This document shows, piece after piece, positions 17,086 to 25,509 of a stretch of DNA of 64,000 bases. Position numbers and translations under genes: made by a program. This DNA comes from Dietzia sp. JS16-p6b (GTDB lineage: Bacteria > Actinomycetota > Actinomycetes > Mycobacteriales > Mycobacteriaceae), in NCBI RefSeq assembly GCF_003052165.1, contig NZ_CP024869.1, positions 3,444,001 through 3,508,000 of the forward strand, written 5' to 3'. The notes below the pieces were generated by a model. The model worked only from the letters and a program-made list of their open reading frames with translations, searched no databases and was not told the DNA's origin. Within the stretch, counting starts at the first letter, position 1; the number at the start of each line of letters is the position of its first letter.

Positions 17086-17991
17086 GTGGACAGGATTCTG
17101 GTGGCCGGCGCCTTCGTGGTGTTGTGGAGTTGCGGTTTCGTGGGTGCCGCGTGGGGTACGGCGGACACCGAACCCGCGGGGCTGCTGGCGTGGCGGTACG
17201 TCATCACCGCCGGCGTCCTGCTCTCGGTGGTCACGGTGCTCGGCAGCCGGATCGGCCGTCGTGATCTCGGGCGGCAGTGCGTTCTGGGCCTCACCGCGCA
17301 CGGGATGTTCCTCGGGGGCCTGTTCGCCGCGTCCGCGGCCGGGGTGGACGCGGGGACGGCTGCGCTGGTGTGTTCGGCCCAGCCGCTGCTCGTCGCGGCC
17401 GCCGGTGCCGTGTTCTGGGGCGACCGGCTGGCGCCGCGGCAGTGGAGCGGGGTCGCCCTCGGTCTCGGCGCGGTCGCACTCTGCGTCGGCGGGATCGGCG
17501 ATCCGGGCCCGGCGATGGTCCTACCGGTGATCAGCCTGCTGGGTCTGAGCTGCTCGGCGCTGCTCGAGCGTCGCTGGGCGCCCCGGGTCAACCTGGTCAC
17601 CGCCCTCACGGTCCAGGTGTGTGCTGCGGCGGTCGTCTTTGTCACCGTCGCCGTGCTCACCACCGGACTCGCGGTCGACCCGACCGCGCGGCTCGTGGGG
17701 TCGCTCGCATGGCTGGTGGTCCCGGCCGGGCTCGGTGGCTATGGGGCGTACATCCTCTCCCTGCGCCGCCTCGGCGCCACGCCCACGAGCATGCTGCTCT
17801 ACCTCACCCCTCCGGTTTCGGCGATCTGGGCGTGGGCGATGCTCGGCGACCGGGTCGGGGCACCCCAACTCATCGCGATGGGGCTGGGGGTCGTGGCGGT
17901 CCTGCTCGCGGCGGACTCCGGTTCGTTCCCGCGCCGGGGCGACGGGGCCGAGCCCGCTCACCTGTCTCAGGTGCCGCAGAAGGTGACGTGA
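17086..17991 (+). CDS. EamA/DMT-family exporter
   Basis: A 301-residue protein with about ten transmembrane segments in two EamA repeats. It has the [11 protein letters not shown] entry motif in helix 1 and [12 protein letters not shown] at the start of the second half. This superfamily exports amino acids, metabolites or drugs. The GTG at 17086 gives a first residue right at the first helix; longer frames start inside the operator region. Expression is probably controlled by the divergent TetR gene. Its end overlaps the convergent selO by 25 bases. Substrate unknown. Confidence 0.85.
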   Translation: MDRILVAGAFVVLWSCGFVGAAWGTADTEPAGLLAWRYVITAGVLLSVVTVLGSRIGRRDLGRQCVLGLTAHGMFLGGLFAASAAGVDAGTAALVCSAQPLLVAAAGAVFWGDRLAPRQWSGVALGLGAVALCVGGIGDPGPAMVLPVISLLGLSCSALLERRWAPRVNLVTALTVQVCAAAVVFVTVAVLTTGLAVDPTARLVGSLAWLVVPAGLGGYGAYILSLRRLGATPTSMLLYLTPPVSAIWAWAMLGDRVGAPQLIAMGLGVVAVLLAADSGSFPRRGDGAEPAHLSQVPQKVT

Positions 17992-19436
17992 GGAGAGGCG
18001 TCGGGCGGGGCCGGGCTGGCGTACCGCTGAAGTCCGGGACGCTCGGTGTAGGGATCGGTGACGACGACGAGGAGCTCGGAGAACGGCCCGAGATCACCCG
18101 CCGTCGCCGCGTCCAGGGCCTCCTCCACCAGGTGGTTGCGCGGGATGTACACGGGATTCGCGGCCGCCATCACCTCGACCGAGGGATCCAGCGTGCGCCA
18201 GCTCGCAAGCCATCCGTCCGCCAACTCCCCCACCAGCTCCCGCACTGCCGACGTGTCACCCGCCGCGGCCGGGATGAGCGCGCGGAAGAACGACGTGAAG
18301 TCGACCCGGGTCGCGGTGAGCAACCGCGAGAGTTCCTCCAGCAGCGGCTCGACCGGATCCGATTCGACCGCCTCCGACTCGGATCGGCCCGGCGCAGCGG
18401 GAAGCCCCAGCTTGCGACGCATCCCCGCGGTCCAGGCCGCCTGATAGCGAGCGGGGAACGTGCCCAGAGAGGCCGTCAGCGTCTCGACGGCCGCGTTCTC
18501 GTCGTCGTCGACCAACGGGACCAGGGTCTCGGCGAACCGCGCCAGGTTCCACTGCATGATGGGCGGCTGGTTTCCGTAGGCGTAGCGGCCCTGGGTGTCT
18601 ATCGAGCTGAACACGGTGGCCGGGTCGAATGCCTCCATGAACGCACAGGGGCCGTAGTCGATGGTCTCGCCGGAGATCGTGGTGTTGTCCGTGTTCATCA
18701 CCCCGTGGATGAACCCCAGGAGCATCCACTGCGCCACGAGGGAGGCCTGGGCGTCGAGGACCGACTCGAACAGACCGAGATACCGGTTCTCGGTCTCCGC
18801 CGCCTGCGGATGGTGGCGCGTGATGGCGTGGTCGGCCAGCCTGCGCACCAGGTCGAGGTCTCCGGTGGAGCGCGCGAACTGGAAGGTGCCCACCCGCAGG
18901 TGACTGCCCGCGACGCGAGCCAGCACGGCGCCCGGAAGGGGTTGATCACGGTGCACGGCCACCCCGGTGCCGACCACCGCGAGCGCCCGCGTGGTGGGCA
19001 CACCCAGCGCATGCATGGCTTCGCTGACGAGGTACTCGCGGAGCATCGGCCCGACGGCCGCCAGGCCGTCCCCTCCCCGGGCGAACGGCGTGCGCCCGGA
19101 CCCCTTGAGGTGCAGGTCGCGCCCGTCCGCCAGCTCGCCCATCAGCAGGGCCCGCCCGTCGCCCAGTCGCGGCGAGTAGCCCCCGAACTGGTGTCCCGCG
19201 TACGCCTGCGCGACCGGGGTGGCGCCGGCGGGGACGTGCGTGCCGGTCAGCAGTCGTAGTCCCTCCTCCGACCGGAGATAGTCGGGATCGATCCCCAGCT
19301 CGTCGGCCAGCGGGTCGTTGAGGGCGAGTAGTCGCGGGGTCGGGGCCTCGGCCGCCGTCCACGGCACGCCGAGATCGGGAAAGCCGCGGGCGAAATCGTC
19401 GCCGAGCCGCACGCCGGACCGCTCCTGGGAAGTCAT
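17967..19436 (-). CDS. selO: SelO-family protein adenylyltransferase (YdiU)
   Basis: A 489-residue pseudokinase-fold enzyme that transfers AMP from ATP to protein Ser/Thr/Tyr. Visible family blocks are [36 protein letters not shown] (with the ATP-binding Lys), [20 protein letters not shown], and the metal-binding [19 protein letters not shown]. The C-terminus ends FCGT, as in the family, whose eukaryotic members carry selenocysteine near this position. The ATG at 19436 follows a TACCGT -10 box by eight bases, so the message may be leaderless. In bacteria it is linked to redox stress. Confidence 0.95.
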   Translation of the reverse strand: MTSQERSGVRLGDDFARGFPDLGVPWTAAEAPTPRLLALNDPLADELGIDPDYLRSEEGLRLLTGTHVPAGATPVAQAYAGHQFGGYSPRLGDGRALLMGELADGRDLHLKGSGRTPFARGGDGLAAVGPMLREYLVSEAMHALGVPTTRALAVVGTGVAVHRDQPLPGAVLARVAGSHLRVGTFQFARSTGDLDLVRRLADHAITRHHPQAAETENRYLGLFESVLDAQASLVAQWMLLGFIHGVMNTDNTTISGETIDYGPCAFMEAFDPATVFSSIDTQGRYAYGNQPPIMQWNLARFAETLVPLVDDDENAAVETLTASLGTFPARYQAAWTAGMRRKLGLPAAPGRSESEAVESDPVEPLLEELSRLLTATRVDFTSFFRALIPAAAGDTSAVRELVGELADGWLASWRTLDPSVEVMAAANPVYIPRNHLVEEALDAATAGDLGPFSELLVVVTDPYTERPGLQRYASPAPPDASPHVTFCGT

Positions 19437-19440
19437 ACCG

Positions 19441-20205
19441 TCAACGGTACGGCTCCGTCGCGGGGTGGTCGGCCCGTCCGCTCCCGCCCTCCGTGACGGC
19501 GCCGAGCCGCGCGAGGTCCTCCCGCAGTGCCGCGATGTCCGCCGATAACCGGCTGACCTGAGCCTGAGTCGCGGACTGGTTGACCTCATCCTGCTCGCTG
19601 ACCCGGTCCACGATCCACGAGGCGAGCGTGGCCGTGACGACGCCCAGCAGGGCGATCCCGGCGAGCATCAGTCCCGTCGCGATCATCCGGCCCGTCGGGG
19701 TCACCGGCGCGATATCCCCGTACCCGACCGTCGTGACGGTGACCACCGCCCACCACAACGCCTGACCGTAGGTCTCGATCGACGCTCCGGGAGCACCGCG
19801 CTCCGCATCCAGAATCGCCAGGGAGGACACGATCAACAGGACCGACGTCGACCCCGCGGCGTACGCGATCACCTGGCCGCGCACAGCCGTCCCCGCCGAG
19901 CGGTGCATGATGCTCAGCAGCATCATCAGACGGAGGAGGCGCAACGGCCGGAGCATCGGCAGGGCGATCACCACCAGTTCGTACCAGTGCGTGAACAGCC
20001 ACCGACCCCGCGGTCTCGCCAACGCCAGTCGCACCGCGAAGTCCACCGCGAAGAGCACCCAGGTCCCCACCATCACGATCTCGGTGACCACGCCCCCTGT
20101 GCCCTCCGGGTTCACCAGCACCGAGACCGCGTAGGCGGCGAGGAAGGCCAGGGCTGCGCCGATCAAGGGCCATTCCGTCAGTTCCGCCCACCGTTTCTCC
20201 GTCAC
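19441..20205 (-). CDS. Voltage-gated-type potassium channel
   Basis: A 254-residue protein with six hydrophobic segments. Helix 4 is arginine-rich ([19 protein letters not shown]), like a voltage sensor. The pore loop carries the K+ selectivity filter TVGYGD at 159-164, and the C-terminal tail looks coiled-coil (about 210-245). The GTG at 20205 was chosen because upstream codons lack coding character; no well-spaced ribosome-binding site is seen, so the start is uncertain. It would set K+ permeability and membrane potential. It lies five bases beyond the selO start on the same strand. Confidence 0.88.
   Translation of the reverse strand: MTEKRWAELTEWPLIGAALAFLAAYAVSVLVNPEGTGGVVTEIVMVGTWVLFAVDFAVRLALARPRGRWLFTHWYELVVIALPMLRPLRLLRLMMLLSIMHRSAGTAVRGQVIAYAAGSTSVLLIVSSLAILDAERGAPGASIETYGQALWWAVVTVTTVGYGDIAPVTPTGRMIATGLMLAGIALLGVVTATLASWIVDRVSEQDEVNQSATQAQVSRLSADIAALREDLARLGAVTEGGSGRADHPATEPYR
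19444..19449 (-). promoter_or_regulatory. -10 box for selO
   Basis: TACCGT on the minus strand ends eight bases before the selO ATG, and no ribosome-binding site is visible, consistent with a leaderless message initiated within the end of the channel gene. Confidence 0.45.
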
Positions 20206-20323
20206 CTCTCGATGATGACCGACTCCGGGGACGAAGGCGGCGAACGTGACGGCATGGTTACCGATCAGCGGTTCAGGTTCATTTGAGGGATGACACGGCG
20301 TACATTCCTCACAACCGACGAGT

Positions 20324-20359
20324 CGCCCCGTACATCGCCAGATGTAGAGAGACGGGGCG
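20324..20359 (+). promoter_or_regulatory. Hairpin in the leader of the GltS-type gene
   Basis: CGCCCCGT (20324-20331) pairs with ACGGGGCG (20352-20359), and an inner ACATC (20332-20336) pairs with GATGT (20341-20345) across a four-base loop, leaving a one-sided bulge. It lies about 45 bases before the ATG. It may be a leader attenuator or an operator. No known riboswitch class was recognised. Confidence 0.4.
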
Positions 20360-20401
20360 GCGTACGCGCCATGCATCACCGACCGGAACCGAGGTAGCCC
20401 C

Positions 20402-21871
20402 ATGACGGCCAACGCGGTGGGACTCGCCCTGCTCATCCTGGGACTGGCGCTGCTGATCGGCAAGATCATCCGCGTCAAGGTGGGGATCGTCCAGTCACTG
20501 TTCCTCCCCAGTTCGATCGTCGCCGGAGCGCTGCTCCTCCTCCTGGGCCCCGAGGTGCTGGGCCGGATCGGCGGCCCCTGGGGGGAGAACGGACTGTTCA
20601 CCGAACCGATGGTCGAGGTGTGGTCCTCGCTGCCGGGGCTTCTGATCAGCGTCATCTTCGCCACCATGTTCCTCGGCCAGAAGCTCCCGACCGCGAAGCG
20701 GGCCGTGAAGCTCGTCGGCCCCCAGCTCTCGCTCGGCGTGTCACTCGCCTCCGGGCAGTACGTCGTGGGTCTGCTGCTCGCGGCGCTGATCCTCGTCCCG
20801 ACGTTGGCGGCGGCGCCGATGACCGGCGCGCTCATCGAGATCGGGTTCGAGGGCGGCCACGGTACCGCTGCCGGGATGCGACCGGTGTTCGACGAGCTGG
20901 GCTTCGGCGAGGGCGCCGACCTCGCCGTCGGTCTTGCCACCGTGGGCATCGTGGGCGGGATCGTCATCGGGATCGGGTTGATCAACTGGGCGGTGCGCAC
21001 CGGACGGACGGAGATCGTCACCGGGAGCGCCAAGATGTCCATCGAGGAACAGAAGGGGCTCTTCCGCGAGGACGAGTACTACTCCGCCGGCAAGATGACG
21101 TCCCGCCCGTCCTCGGTCGAGCCGTTGTCGCTCCACATCGCGATCGTCACCGTGGCGATCCTCGTCGGCCTCGTGATCCTGGAGGGCCTGCGCTGGATCG
21201 AGCAGGCGACCTACGCGTCGATCATGCTCGACGACAACACGCCGCTGGAGATCTTCGCCTACGTCCCCCTCTTCCCCATCGCCCTCCTCGGTGGCGTGAT
21301 CGTGCAGTTCGTGGCCACCAAGGCCGGGTTCGCGCACGTGATCGACGCCCAGATCATGTTGCGAATCCAGGGGTGGGCGCTCGACTTCCTCATCGTCGCC
21401 GCCATCGCCACCCTGTCCCTCCAGGCGATCGGAGAGAACATCGGTGTCTTCGTGATCCTGGCGGTCGCGGGGATCGTCTTCAACGTCGCCGTCTTCCTGA
21501 TGCTGGCGCCGCGGATCATCGGTCGCTACTGGTTCGAGCGCGGTATCGGCGACTTCGGCCAGTCGATGGGCGTCACCGCCACGGGCCTCATCCTCATGCG
21601 GGTGGTCGACCCGCAGGCGGAGAGCCCCGCGTTCGAGGCGTTCGGTTACAAGCAGCTGGTCTTCGAACCGTTCTTCGGCGGTGGCCTCGTCACCGCGATG
21701 GCGGTCCCGATCATCTTTCTCACCGGCGTCTGGCCCCTGTTCTTCGTGATGCTCGCGGCCTTCCTCGTGGCGCTGCTCTCCGGCTTGTTCTACTTCCGCC
21801 CCAGGGAGATGCGGGACCGGGCGGAGTGGGAGAGGGAGAAATCCGAGGGGCGCGAGCCCGCGCGGGAGTAG
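20402..21871 (+). CDS. gltS: Sodium/glutamate symporter GltS family protein
   Basis: A 489-residue protein with about 12 hydrophobic segments. It has the paired reentrant-loop signatures of GltS: EGGHGTAAGMRPVF in the first half and IGDFGQSMGVTATGLIL in the second. GltS imports glutamate with Na+. The protein is about 90 residues longer than E. coli GltS, with an extra hydrophilic stretch near 200-240 (GLFREDEYYSAGK) and a charged C-terminal tail, as in actinobacterial relatives, so the substrate may differ. A GAGG lies about ten bases upstream of the ATG. A structured leader precedes it. Confidence 0.88.
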   Translation: MTANAVGLALLILGLALLIGKIIRVKVGIVQSLFLPSSIVAGALLLLLGPEVLGRIGGPWGENGLFTEPMVEVWSSLPGLLISVIFATMFLGQKLPTAKRAVKLVGPQLSLGVSLASGQYVVGLLLAALILVPTLAAAPMTGALIEIGFEGGHGTAAGMRPVFDELGFGEGADLAVGLATVGIVGGIVIGIGLINWAVRTGRTEIVTGSAKMSIEEQKGLFREDEYYSAGKMTSRPSSVEPLSLHIAIVTVAILVGLVILEGLRWIEQATYASIMLDDNTPLEIFAYVPLFPIALLGGVIVQFVATKAGFAHVIDAQIMLRIQGWALDFLIVAAIATLSLQAIGENIGVFVILAVAGIVFNVAVFLMLAPRIIGRYWFERGIGDFGQSMGVTATGLILMRVVDPQAESPAFEAFGYKQLVFEPFFGGGLVTAMAVPIIFLTGVWPLFFVMLAAFLVALLSGLFYFRPREMRDRAEWEREKSEGREPARE

Positions 21872-21967
21872 GTTCCCGGCCTGTCGGCCCCCGCGTGCAG
21901 CGGTGGTGACCTCTCGCCGCCGGCCCTAGGCTCAGCGGCACCCGACCCCTCGCGAGGAGGACGCACG

Positions 21968-22474
21968 GTGTCGCCACCTTCTACTGAGATCCGCACCGCG
22001 GACCCCCGGGCGAGCCGGCGTCTGGTCCTGTCCGGGTTCCTCTTCGGTTGCGGGATCGCCGGGTCGGTGATCGATCTGTTCGTCTTTCACCTGCTCCTGC
22101 AGTGGCACCACTTCTACGACCTCTCCACCCCCAACGTCGCCCTCCTGGCGGACGGGCTGTTCCACGGCGCCACCTGGCTCATCACCGTGTGGGGCCTGTT
22201 CATGCTGGGGGAGGTCAGGCACACGATGGTCGTCCCGTGGGGGCGGTGGTCCGGTGCGGTCCTCACCGGAGTCGGCGCGTTCCAGCTGTTCGACGGGATC
22301 GTCTTCCACAAGATCCTCCGGGTCCACCAGATCCGCTACGGCGTCGACCTGTTCGTCTACGACCTGGTGTGGATCTCCTCGGCTGTTGCTCTCCTCCTGG
22401 CAGGACTGTTGATCCTGTGGCGGACCGCGGTTCCCCCGGAGCGGACGCCGACGTCCCGCCCTTCCCGGGACTGA
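21968..22474 (+). CDS. DUF2243 membrane protein
   Basis: A 168-residue protein with four transmembrane helices. The conserved boxes GFLFGCGIAGSVIDLFVFH, LLQWHHFYD and FQLFDGIVFHKILRVHQIR identify the DUF2243 family. The many membrane-face histidines suggest metal or haem binding (inference). GTG at 21968 has GAGGAGG upstream. It precedes a CtaG-like gene by five bases, a common arrangement in actinobacteria, implying a joint role in cytochrome oxidase or copper handling. Confidence 0.88.
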   Translation: MSPPSTEIRTADPRASRRLVLSGFLFGCGIAGSVIDLFVFHLLLQWHHFYDLSTPNVALLADGLFHGATWLITVWGLFMLGEVRHTMVVPWGRWSGAVLTGVGAFQLFDGIVFHKILRVHQIRYGVDLFVYDLVWISSAVALLLAGLLILWRTAVPPERTPTSRPSRD

Positions 22475-22479
22475 GTCCG

Positions 22480-23346
22480 GTGACCCACGACCACGCGCAT
22501 CCCGAACCCTCCTCCTGGCCGATGCCCGAGGTACTCGGCGTTCCCCTGATCGCGATGGCGGCGGCCGCCTACCTGATGGCTGCCGGTCGGCACCGTCGCC
22601 GAGGCCGGTGGCCCCGATATCGGACCGCGTTGTGGATCGCGGGGCTGCTCTGCCTGGGGGCGGCGTGGGTCGGCCCCCTCGCCTCCGCAGCACACTCGGG
22701 GTTCACCGCCCACATGGGAGTCCACCTTCTCATGGGCATGCTGGCACCGCTCCTTCTGGTGCTCGCGGCCCCGGTGACCCTCGCGCTGAGGACTCTGCCC
22801 ACCCGGCACGCCCGGGTCGTCTCGCGCGTGCTGCGGTCCCCGCCGGCGCGGGTGCTCACCCATCCCGTCGTCGCGGCCGTGCTCAACGCGGGGGGCCTGT
22901 GGGTGCTCTACACCACCGACCTCTTCGCGCTCATGCACGAGTCACACGCGGTCCACGTCCTCGTCCACCTGCACGTGTTCCTCGCCGGCCTGCTGTTCAC
23001 CGTGGCGATGATCGGGCCGGACCCGAACCCGCACCGCGCGAGCTTCCGGACACGCGCGGTGGTCCTGGTCCTGTTCATCGGCGCGCATTCGATTCTCGGC
23101 AGGTGGTTGTACGGGCACCCCCCGGCCGGCATCGACCCGGCGGACGCCAGGGTCGGGGCCCAGCTCATGTTCTACGGCGGTGAGGTCATCGACCTCGCGC
23201 TCATCGTCCTGCTCTTCACCGGCTGGTACCCGGGCTCACGACTGCGGGACCGGTTCCTCCCCGGAAATCCCGCTCTCGCCCGTTCCACAGATCATCTCGC
23301 CGGACGGTCCGGCGGTTCCCCACAATCCGAGGAGACGACACGATGA
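22480..23346 (+). CDS. Cytochrome c oxidase assembly protein, caa3_CtaG family
   Basis: A 288-residue protein with seven or so transmembrane segments and the family's histidine-bearing helices: AHSGFTAHMGVHLLMGMLAP, HESHAVHVLVHLHVFLAGLLF and AHSILGRWLYG. CtaG-family proteins help insert copper into terminal oxidases. The N-terminus begins with a short His-rich run (THDHAHPE). The GTG at 22480 comes five bases after the DUF2243 stop. The last four bases overlap the next gene's ATG (ATGA), so the three genes form one operon. Confidence 0.85.
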   Translation: MTHDHAHPEPSSWPMPEVLGVPLIAMAAAAYLMAAGRHRRRGRWPRYRTALWIAGLLCLGAAWVGPLASAAHSGFTAHMGVHLLMGMLAPLLLVLAAPVTLALRTLPTRHARVVSRVLRSPPARVLTHPVVAAVLNAGGLWVLYTTDLFALMHESHAVHVLVHLHVFLAGLLFTVAMIGPDPNPHRASFRTRAVVLVLFIGAHSILGRWLYGHPPAGIDPADARVGAQLMFYGGEVIDLALIVLLFTGWYPGSRLRDRFLPGNPALARSTDHLAGRSGGSPQSEETTR

Positions 23347-23837
23347 GCGACAGCCGTGCACTACACCTCGCGCGAGCAGCCGGAGCCGGGGCCCTCGCCG
23401 GAGTAGTCGGGGCGGGCGTGATGACCCTCGGGGAGAAGGGTGAGCAGCTGCTCACCGGCCGCCCGAACTCGTACGTCCCCGCGCGCGCACTTCTCACGCT
23501 GCTGGGCCGGCGGCCCGGAGAGAGTGACCGCCCCGACACGTGGAACCACCTCATGCACTTCGGCACCGGGGCCGCACTCGGCGCCCTCCGCGGGGTCTGG
23601 GCGGTCACGGGAATCCGTGGGGTTCATGCGACGGGCTGGCATACGGTGATCCGGCTGGGCTTCGACCAGACCGTGGAGAACGCGACGGGGGTGGGGGCGC
23701 CTCCGACCTCCTGGCCTGTCCGAGAGCAGGTGGTGGACATGGCGCACAAGGCGGTCTTCGCCGCGGTCACGGGCGCCGTCTCGGAGCGAATCGTCGCTCC
23801 GACCCTTCGACCCTCGCGAGGCCGCACGAGCCACTAG
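23343..23837 (+). CDS. Conserved hypothetical, possible membrane-associated protein
   Basis: A 164-residue protein coupled by ATGA overlap to the CtaG-like gene. A Gly/Ala-rich segment at 13-28 (AGALAGVVGAGVMTLGEK) could be one membrane helix. Further weakly hydrophobic segments lie around 70-90 (HFGTGAALGALRGVWAV) and 130-150. The family is not recognised with certainty. Its place in the DUF2243-CtaG operon suggests a role in respiratory-complex assembly or copper handling, an inference from context only. Confidence 0.7.
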   Translation: MSDSRALHLARAAGAGALAGVVGAGVMTLGEKGEQLLTGRPNSYVPARALLTLLGRRPGESDRPDTWNHLMHFGTGAALGALRGVWAVTGIRGVHATGWHTVIRLGFDQTVENATGVGAPPTSWPVREQVVDMAHKAVFAAVTGAVSERIVAPTLRPSRGRTSH

Positions 23838-23879
23838 TGTAAGGAAAGTCCCATTCCCAGTCCGATCCCGGGAGGAACC

Positions 23880-24095
23880 ATGCGGAAGAAGTCGTGGAGC
23901 GATCTGTCTGACGGCCAGAAGGCCGCAATCCTGACACTGATGTCCATCCAGGTGTCGCTCGCGGTCACGGCGTGGACCGACCTGGCCTTCCGGCCCGCCG
24001 AGCAGGTGCGCGGTTCCAAGGGCAGGTGGGCCGCCGTCATCGCGGTCAACTTCGTCGGGCCCGCGTTGTACTTCTGGCGGGGACGGCGGAGGTGA
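23880..24095 (+). CDS. Small PLDc_N-domain membrane protein
   Basis: A 71-residue protein. KKSWSDLSDGQKAAILTLM, a helix, then DLAFRPAEQVRGSKGRWAA and a second helix ending YFWRGRRR match the two-helix PLDc_N (phospholipase D-nuclease N-terminal) family. The conserved Arg-Pro-x-x-x-Val-Arg-Gly-x-Lys lies on the loop. Function unknown. GGGAGG precedes the ATG at a good distance. The stop codon overlaps the next gene's GTG (GTGA). Confidence 0.85.
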   Translation: MRKKSWSDLSDGQKAAILTLMSIQVSLAVTAWTDLAFRPAEQVRGSKGRWAAVIAVNFVGPALYFWRGRRR

Positions 24096-24382
24096 GTTCC
24101 CGGGGACGACACGGGCTCGCCGCCGCCGTCCTCCTCGCCGTCGTCCTGTCCCTCGGTGCGTGCGCAGCGGGGCCCAACGTCGATGTCTCCCCGGAAGGCC
24201 TCGGATTCTGGTGGGGCCTGTGGCACGGGCTCATCCTGCCCGTGACCTTCATCATCTCCCTGTTCACCGACACCGTGACCATCTACGAGGTGAACAACAA
24301 CGGCAACTGGTACGACTTCGGTTTCGTCCTAGGAATCGCGCTGTTCTCCGGCCCCGCGATGGCGGGTTCGCGACGACGTTGA
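24092..24382 (+). CDS. Small lipoprotein-like membrane protein
   Basis: A 96-residue protein that starts at GTG 24092, overlapping the previous stop. Its signal sequence ends in a good lipobox (LSLGAC, Cys about 26). It then has a Trp/Gly-rich segment (GLGFWWGLWHGLILPVTFI) and a Phe-rich C-terminal helix. The middle reads TIYEVNNNGNWYDFGF. Members of this small actinobacterial type are uncharacterised. Its 3' end overlaps a minus-strand small reading frame by 54 bases. Confidence 0.75.
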   Translation: MSSRGRHGLAAAVLLAVVLSLGACAAGPNVDVSPEGLGFWWGLWHGLILPVTFIISLFTDTVTIYEVNNNGNWYDFGFVLGIALFSGPAMAGSRRR

Positions 24383-24550
24383 CGTCCGGCACCGGCTCGA
24401 CAGGCGTCGCAGCCACGTGGCGGTCTCCGGCCCGACGTCCGGATCACGCTCACGGTCACGGTCCGGCCCACGGTCACGAAGGATCTCTGCTAGTCGGTCC
24501 TCGTCCAGACCCGACCACGCGACGTAGTCGGCCCACTCACTCTCGGTCAT
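24329..24550 (-). CDS. Small hypothetical protein (last gene of a mini-operon)
   Basis: A 73-residue frame that starts with ATG at 24550, inside the last codons of the upstream 46-residue gene (14-base overlap), which suggests translational coupling. Residues 1-28 (TESEWADYVAWSGLDEDRLA and onward) look protein-like. The rest is Arg/Asp-rich and of low complexity, so the true end or the gene itself is uncertain. It overlaps the convergent lipoprotein gene by 54 bases. Not recognised. Confidence 0.4.
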   Translation of the reverse strand: MTESEWADYVAWSGLDEDRLAEILRDRGPDRDRERDPDVGPETATWLRRLSSRCRTSTSSRTRHRGAGEQRDS

Positions 24551-24677
24551 CGTAGCGTTCCCTGTCATGAGGTGAGCAGGTCGAACAGCAGGACGGCCCC
24601 TCGCCCCAGAAGGTCGACGCGGCGGGACCCGGGGTGGTGACCTCGCCGATGACGACGGGCAGGGGGACGCTGACCAT
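24537..24677 (-). CDS. 46-residue hypothetical peptide, Cys-containing C-terminal half
   Basis: Starts ATG 24677, two bases after the stop of the possible cell-wall-anchored gene, with GAGGGAG seven bases upstream. The sequence is VSVPLPVVIGEVTTPGPAAS after the initiator, then a Gly/Ser/Cys segment (GEGPSCCSTCSPH) and a charged tail. It contains three cysteines in a CCxxC pattern. No family is recognised and no modifying enzyme is nearby. It overlaps the next small gene by 14 bases. Its reality rests on spacing and ribosome-binding site. Confidence 0.45.
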   Translation of the reverse strand: MVSVPLPVVIGEVTTPGPAASTFWGEGPSCCSTCSPHDRERYDDRE

Positions 24678-24679
24678 GA

Positions 24680-25186
24680 TCACTCCCTCGTGGTCTCGGG
24701 GATGCTGCGGCGGTTGCGTCGGGCCAGCCCCAGGGCCAGGGTGCCGCCGAGGATCATGACCGCCGCAGCCCCGGTCAGCCAGCTCACGTCCGCGCCGGTG
24801 TCCCCGAGCACTCCTCCGGCGGTCGCCGTGCGGGGATCCCGAACACCGGGTTCGCCCGCGCGTCCCACCTTCGCCCCCGTTCCCGGCACCGCCGGGTCGG
24901 CGGGGGTCGACGGACCGGAGGGCCCGGAGGCATACGAGTACGCCGCCGCGTCGCCGGGTCCGCGAACCGCGACCCGCACATCCATCGCCGCCGGGGCCGG
25001 GCGGACGGCCTCCGGACCGGTACCCCGTGTCGCCGTCGCGGGCGCCGGAGAGGTGGCTCGGGCCGACGCCATGGGGGCGAGAACCAGCGTGGGCAGCACG
25101 AGAGCGATGACGGCGCACAGCACTGCCAGCGCAGCAGAGGCGCCCGCCCCGTCTCCGTGCCGATACGGGAGCCTCAGGCGCCTCAT
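24680..25186 (-). CDS. Small secreted protein with sortase-like C-terminal signal
   Basis: A 168-residue protein. The N-terminus has an Arg/Lys n-region and a hydrophobic core ending LAPMASARA (cleavage about 42). The middle is Ala/Gly/Pro-rich and of low complexity. The C-terminus has LGDTG at about 127, then a hydrophobic segment (TGAAAVMILGGTLALGLA) and a basic RRNRR tail. That layout matches a cell-wall sorting signal, LGDTG being a variant of LPxTG/LAxTG. ATG 25186 has GGAAGGA upstream. It heads a tight three-gene mini-operon. No sortase gene is in the window. Confidence 0.6.
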   Translation of the reverse strand: MRRLRLPYRHGDGAGASAALAVLCAVIALVLPTLVLAPMASARATSPAPATATRGTGPEAVRPAPAAMDVRVAVRGPGDAAAYSYASGPSGPSTPADPAVPGTGAKVGRAGEPGVRDPRTATAGGVLGDTGADVSWLTGAAAVMILGGTLALGLARRNRRSIPETTRE

Positions 25187-25509
25187 GGGTGGTCCTTCCG
25201 AAGACGGATCCCGTCGCCCCACCGGGCCCGCACGGTCACGGCTGAGTTCTCCTGTGATGGGGAGATGCCCGCGTGGGCGGGTGGGGGTCACGGGCACGGA
25301 TCCGGCCCGGCCGATGGCGACGGTGATCACGATTGCGCGACACGATCAACATGGACGCTAACTCACATTGGAGACGGAACACCTATCGGGACGACTTTTT
25401 CACCCGGGTGAAAGGGCGGGTGAAAGCAGTGATGAGCGGGCTATTGCGGCCACTCAGCCGGACGCCCCGAGGGCCCCGGCTCGAGTTGGACGACCATCCT
25501 GCTCAGCCA
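25187..25509. other. Intergenic region with palindromic repeat cluster
   Basis: About 320 bases with no convincing gene, lying between the start of the small anchored-protein gene and the end of the LuxR-type regulator. Its main feature is the repeat cluster at 25398-25426. The segment around 25330-25400 is less G+C-rich than the surroundings and probably holds the promoter for the minus-strand mini-operon. Confidence 0.5.
25398..25426. promoter_or_regulatory. 16-bp palindrome plus direct repeat (probable operator)
   Basis: TTTCACCCGGGTGAAA at 25398-25413 is a perfect palindrome. Its right half, GGGTGAAAG, recurs at 25418-25426, 12 bases on, giving three half-sites. It lies about 210 bases upstream of the minus-strand mini-operon and may be the site of the adjacent LuxR-type regulator or another factor. 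Confidence 0.55.
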
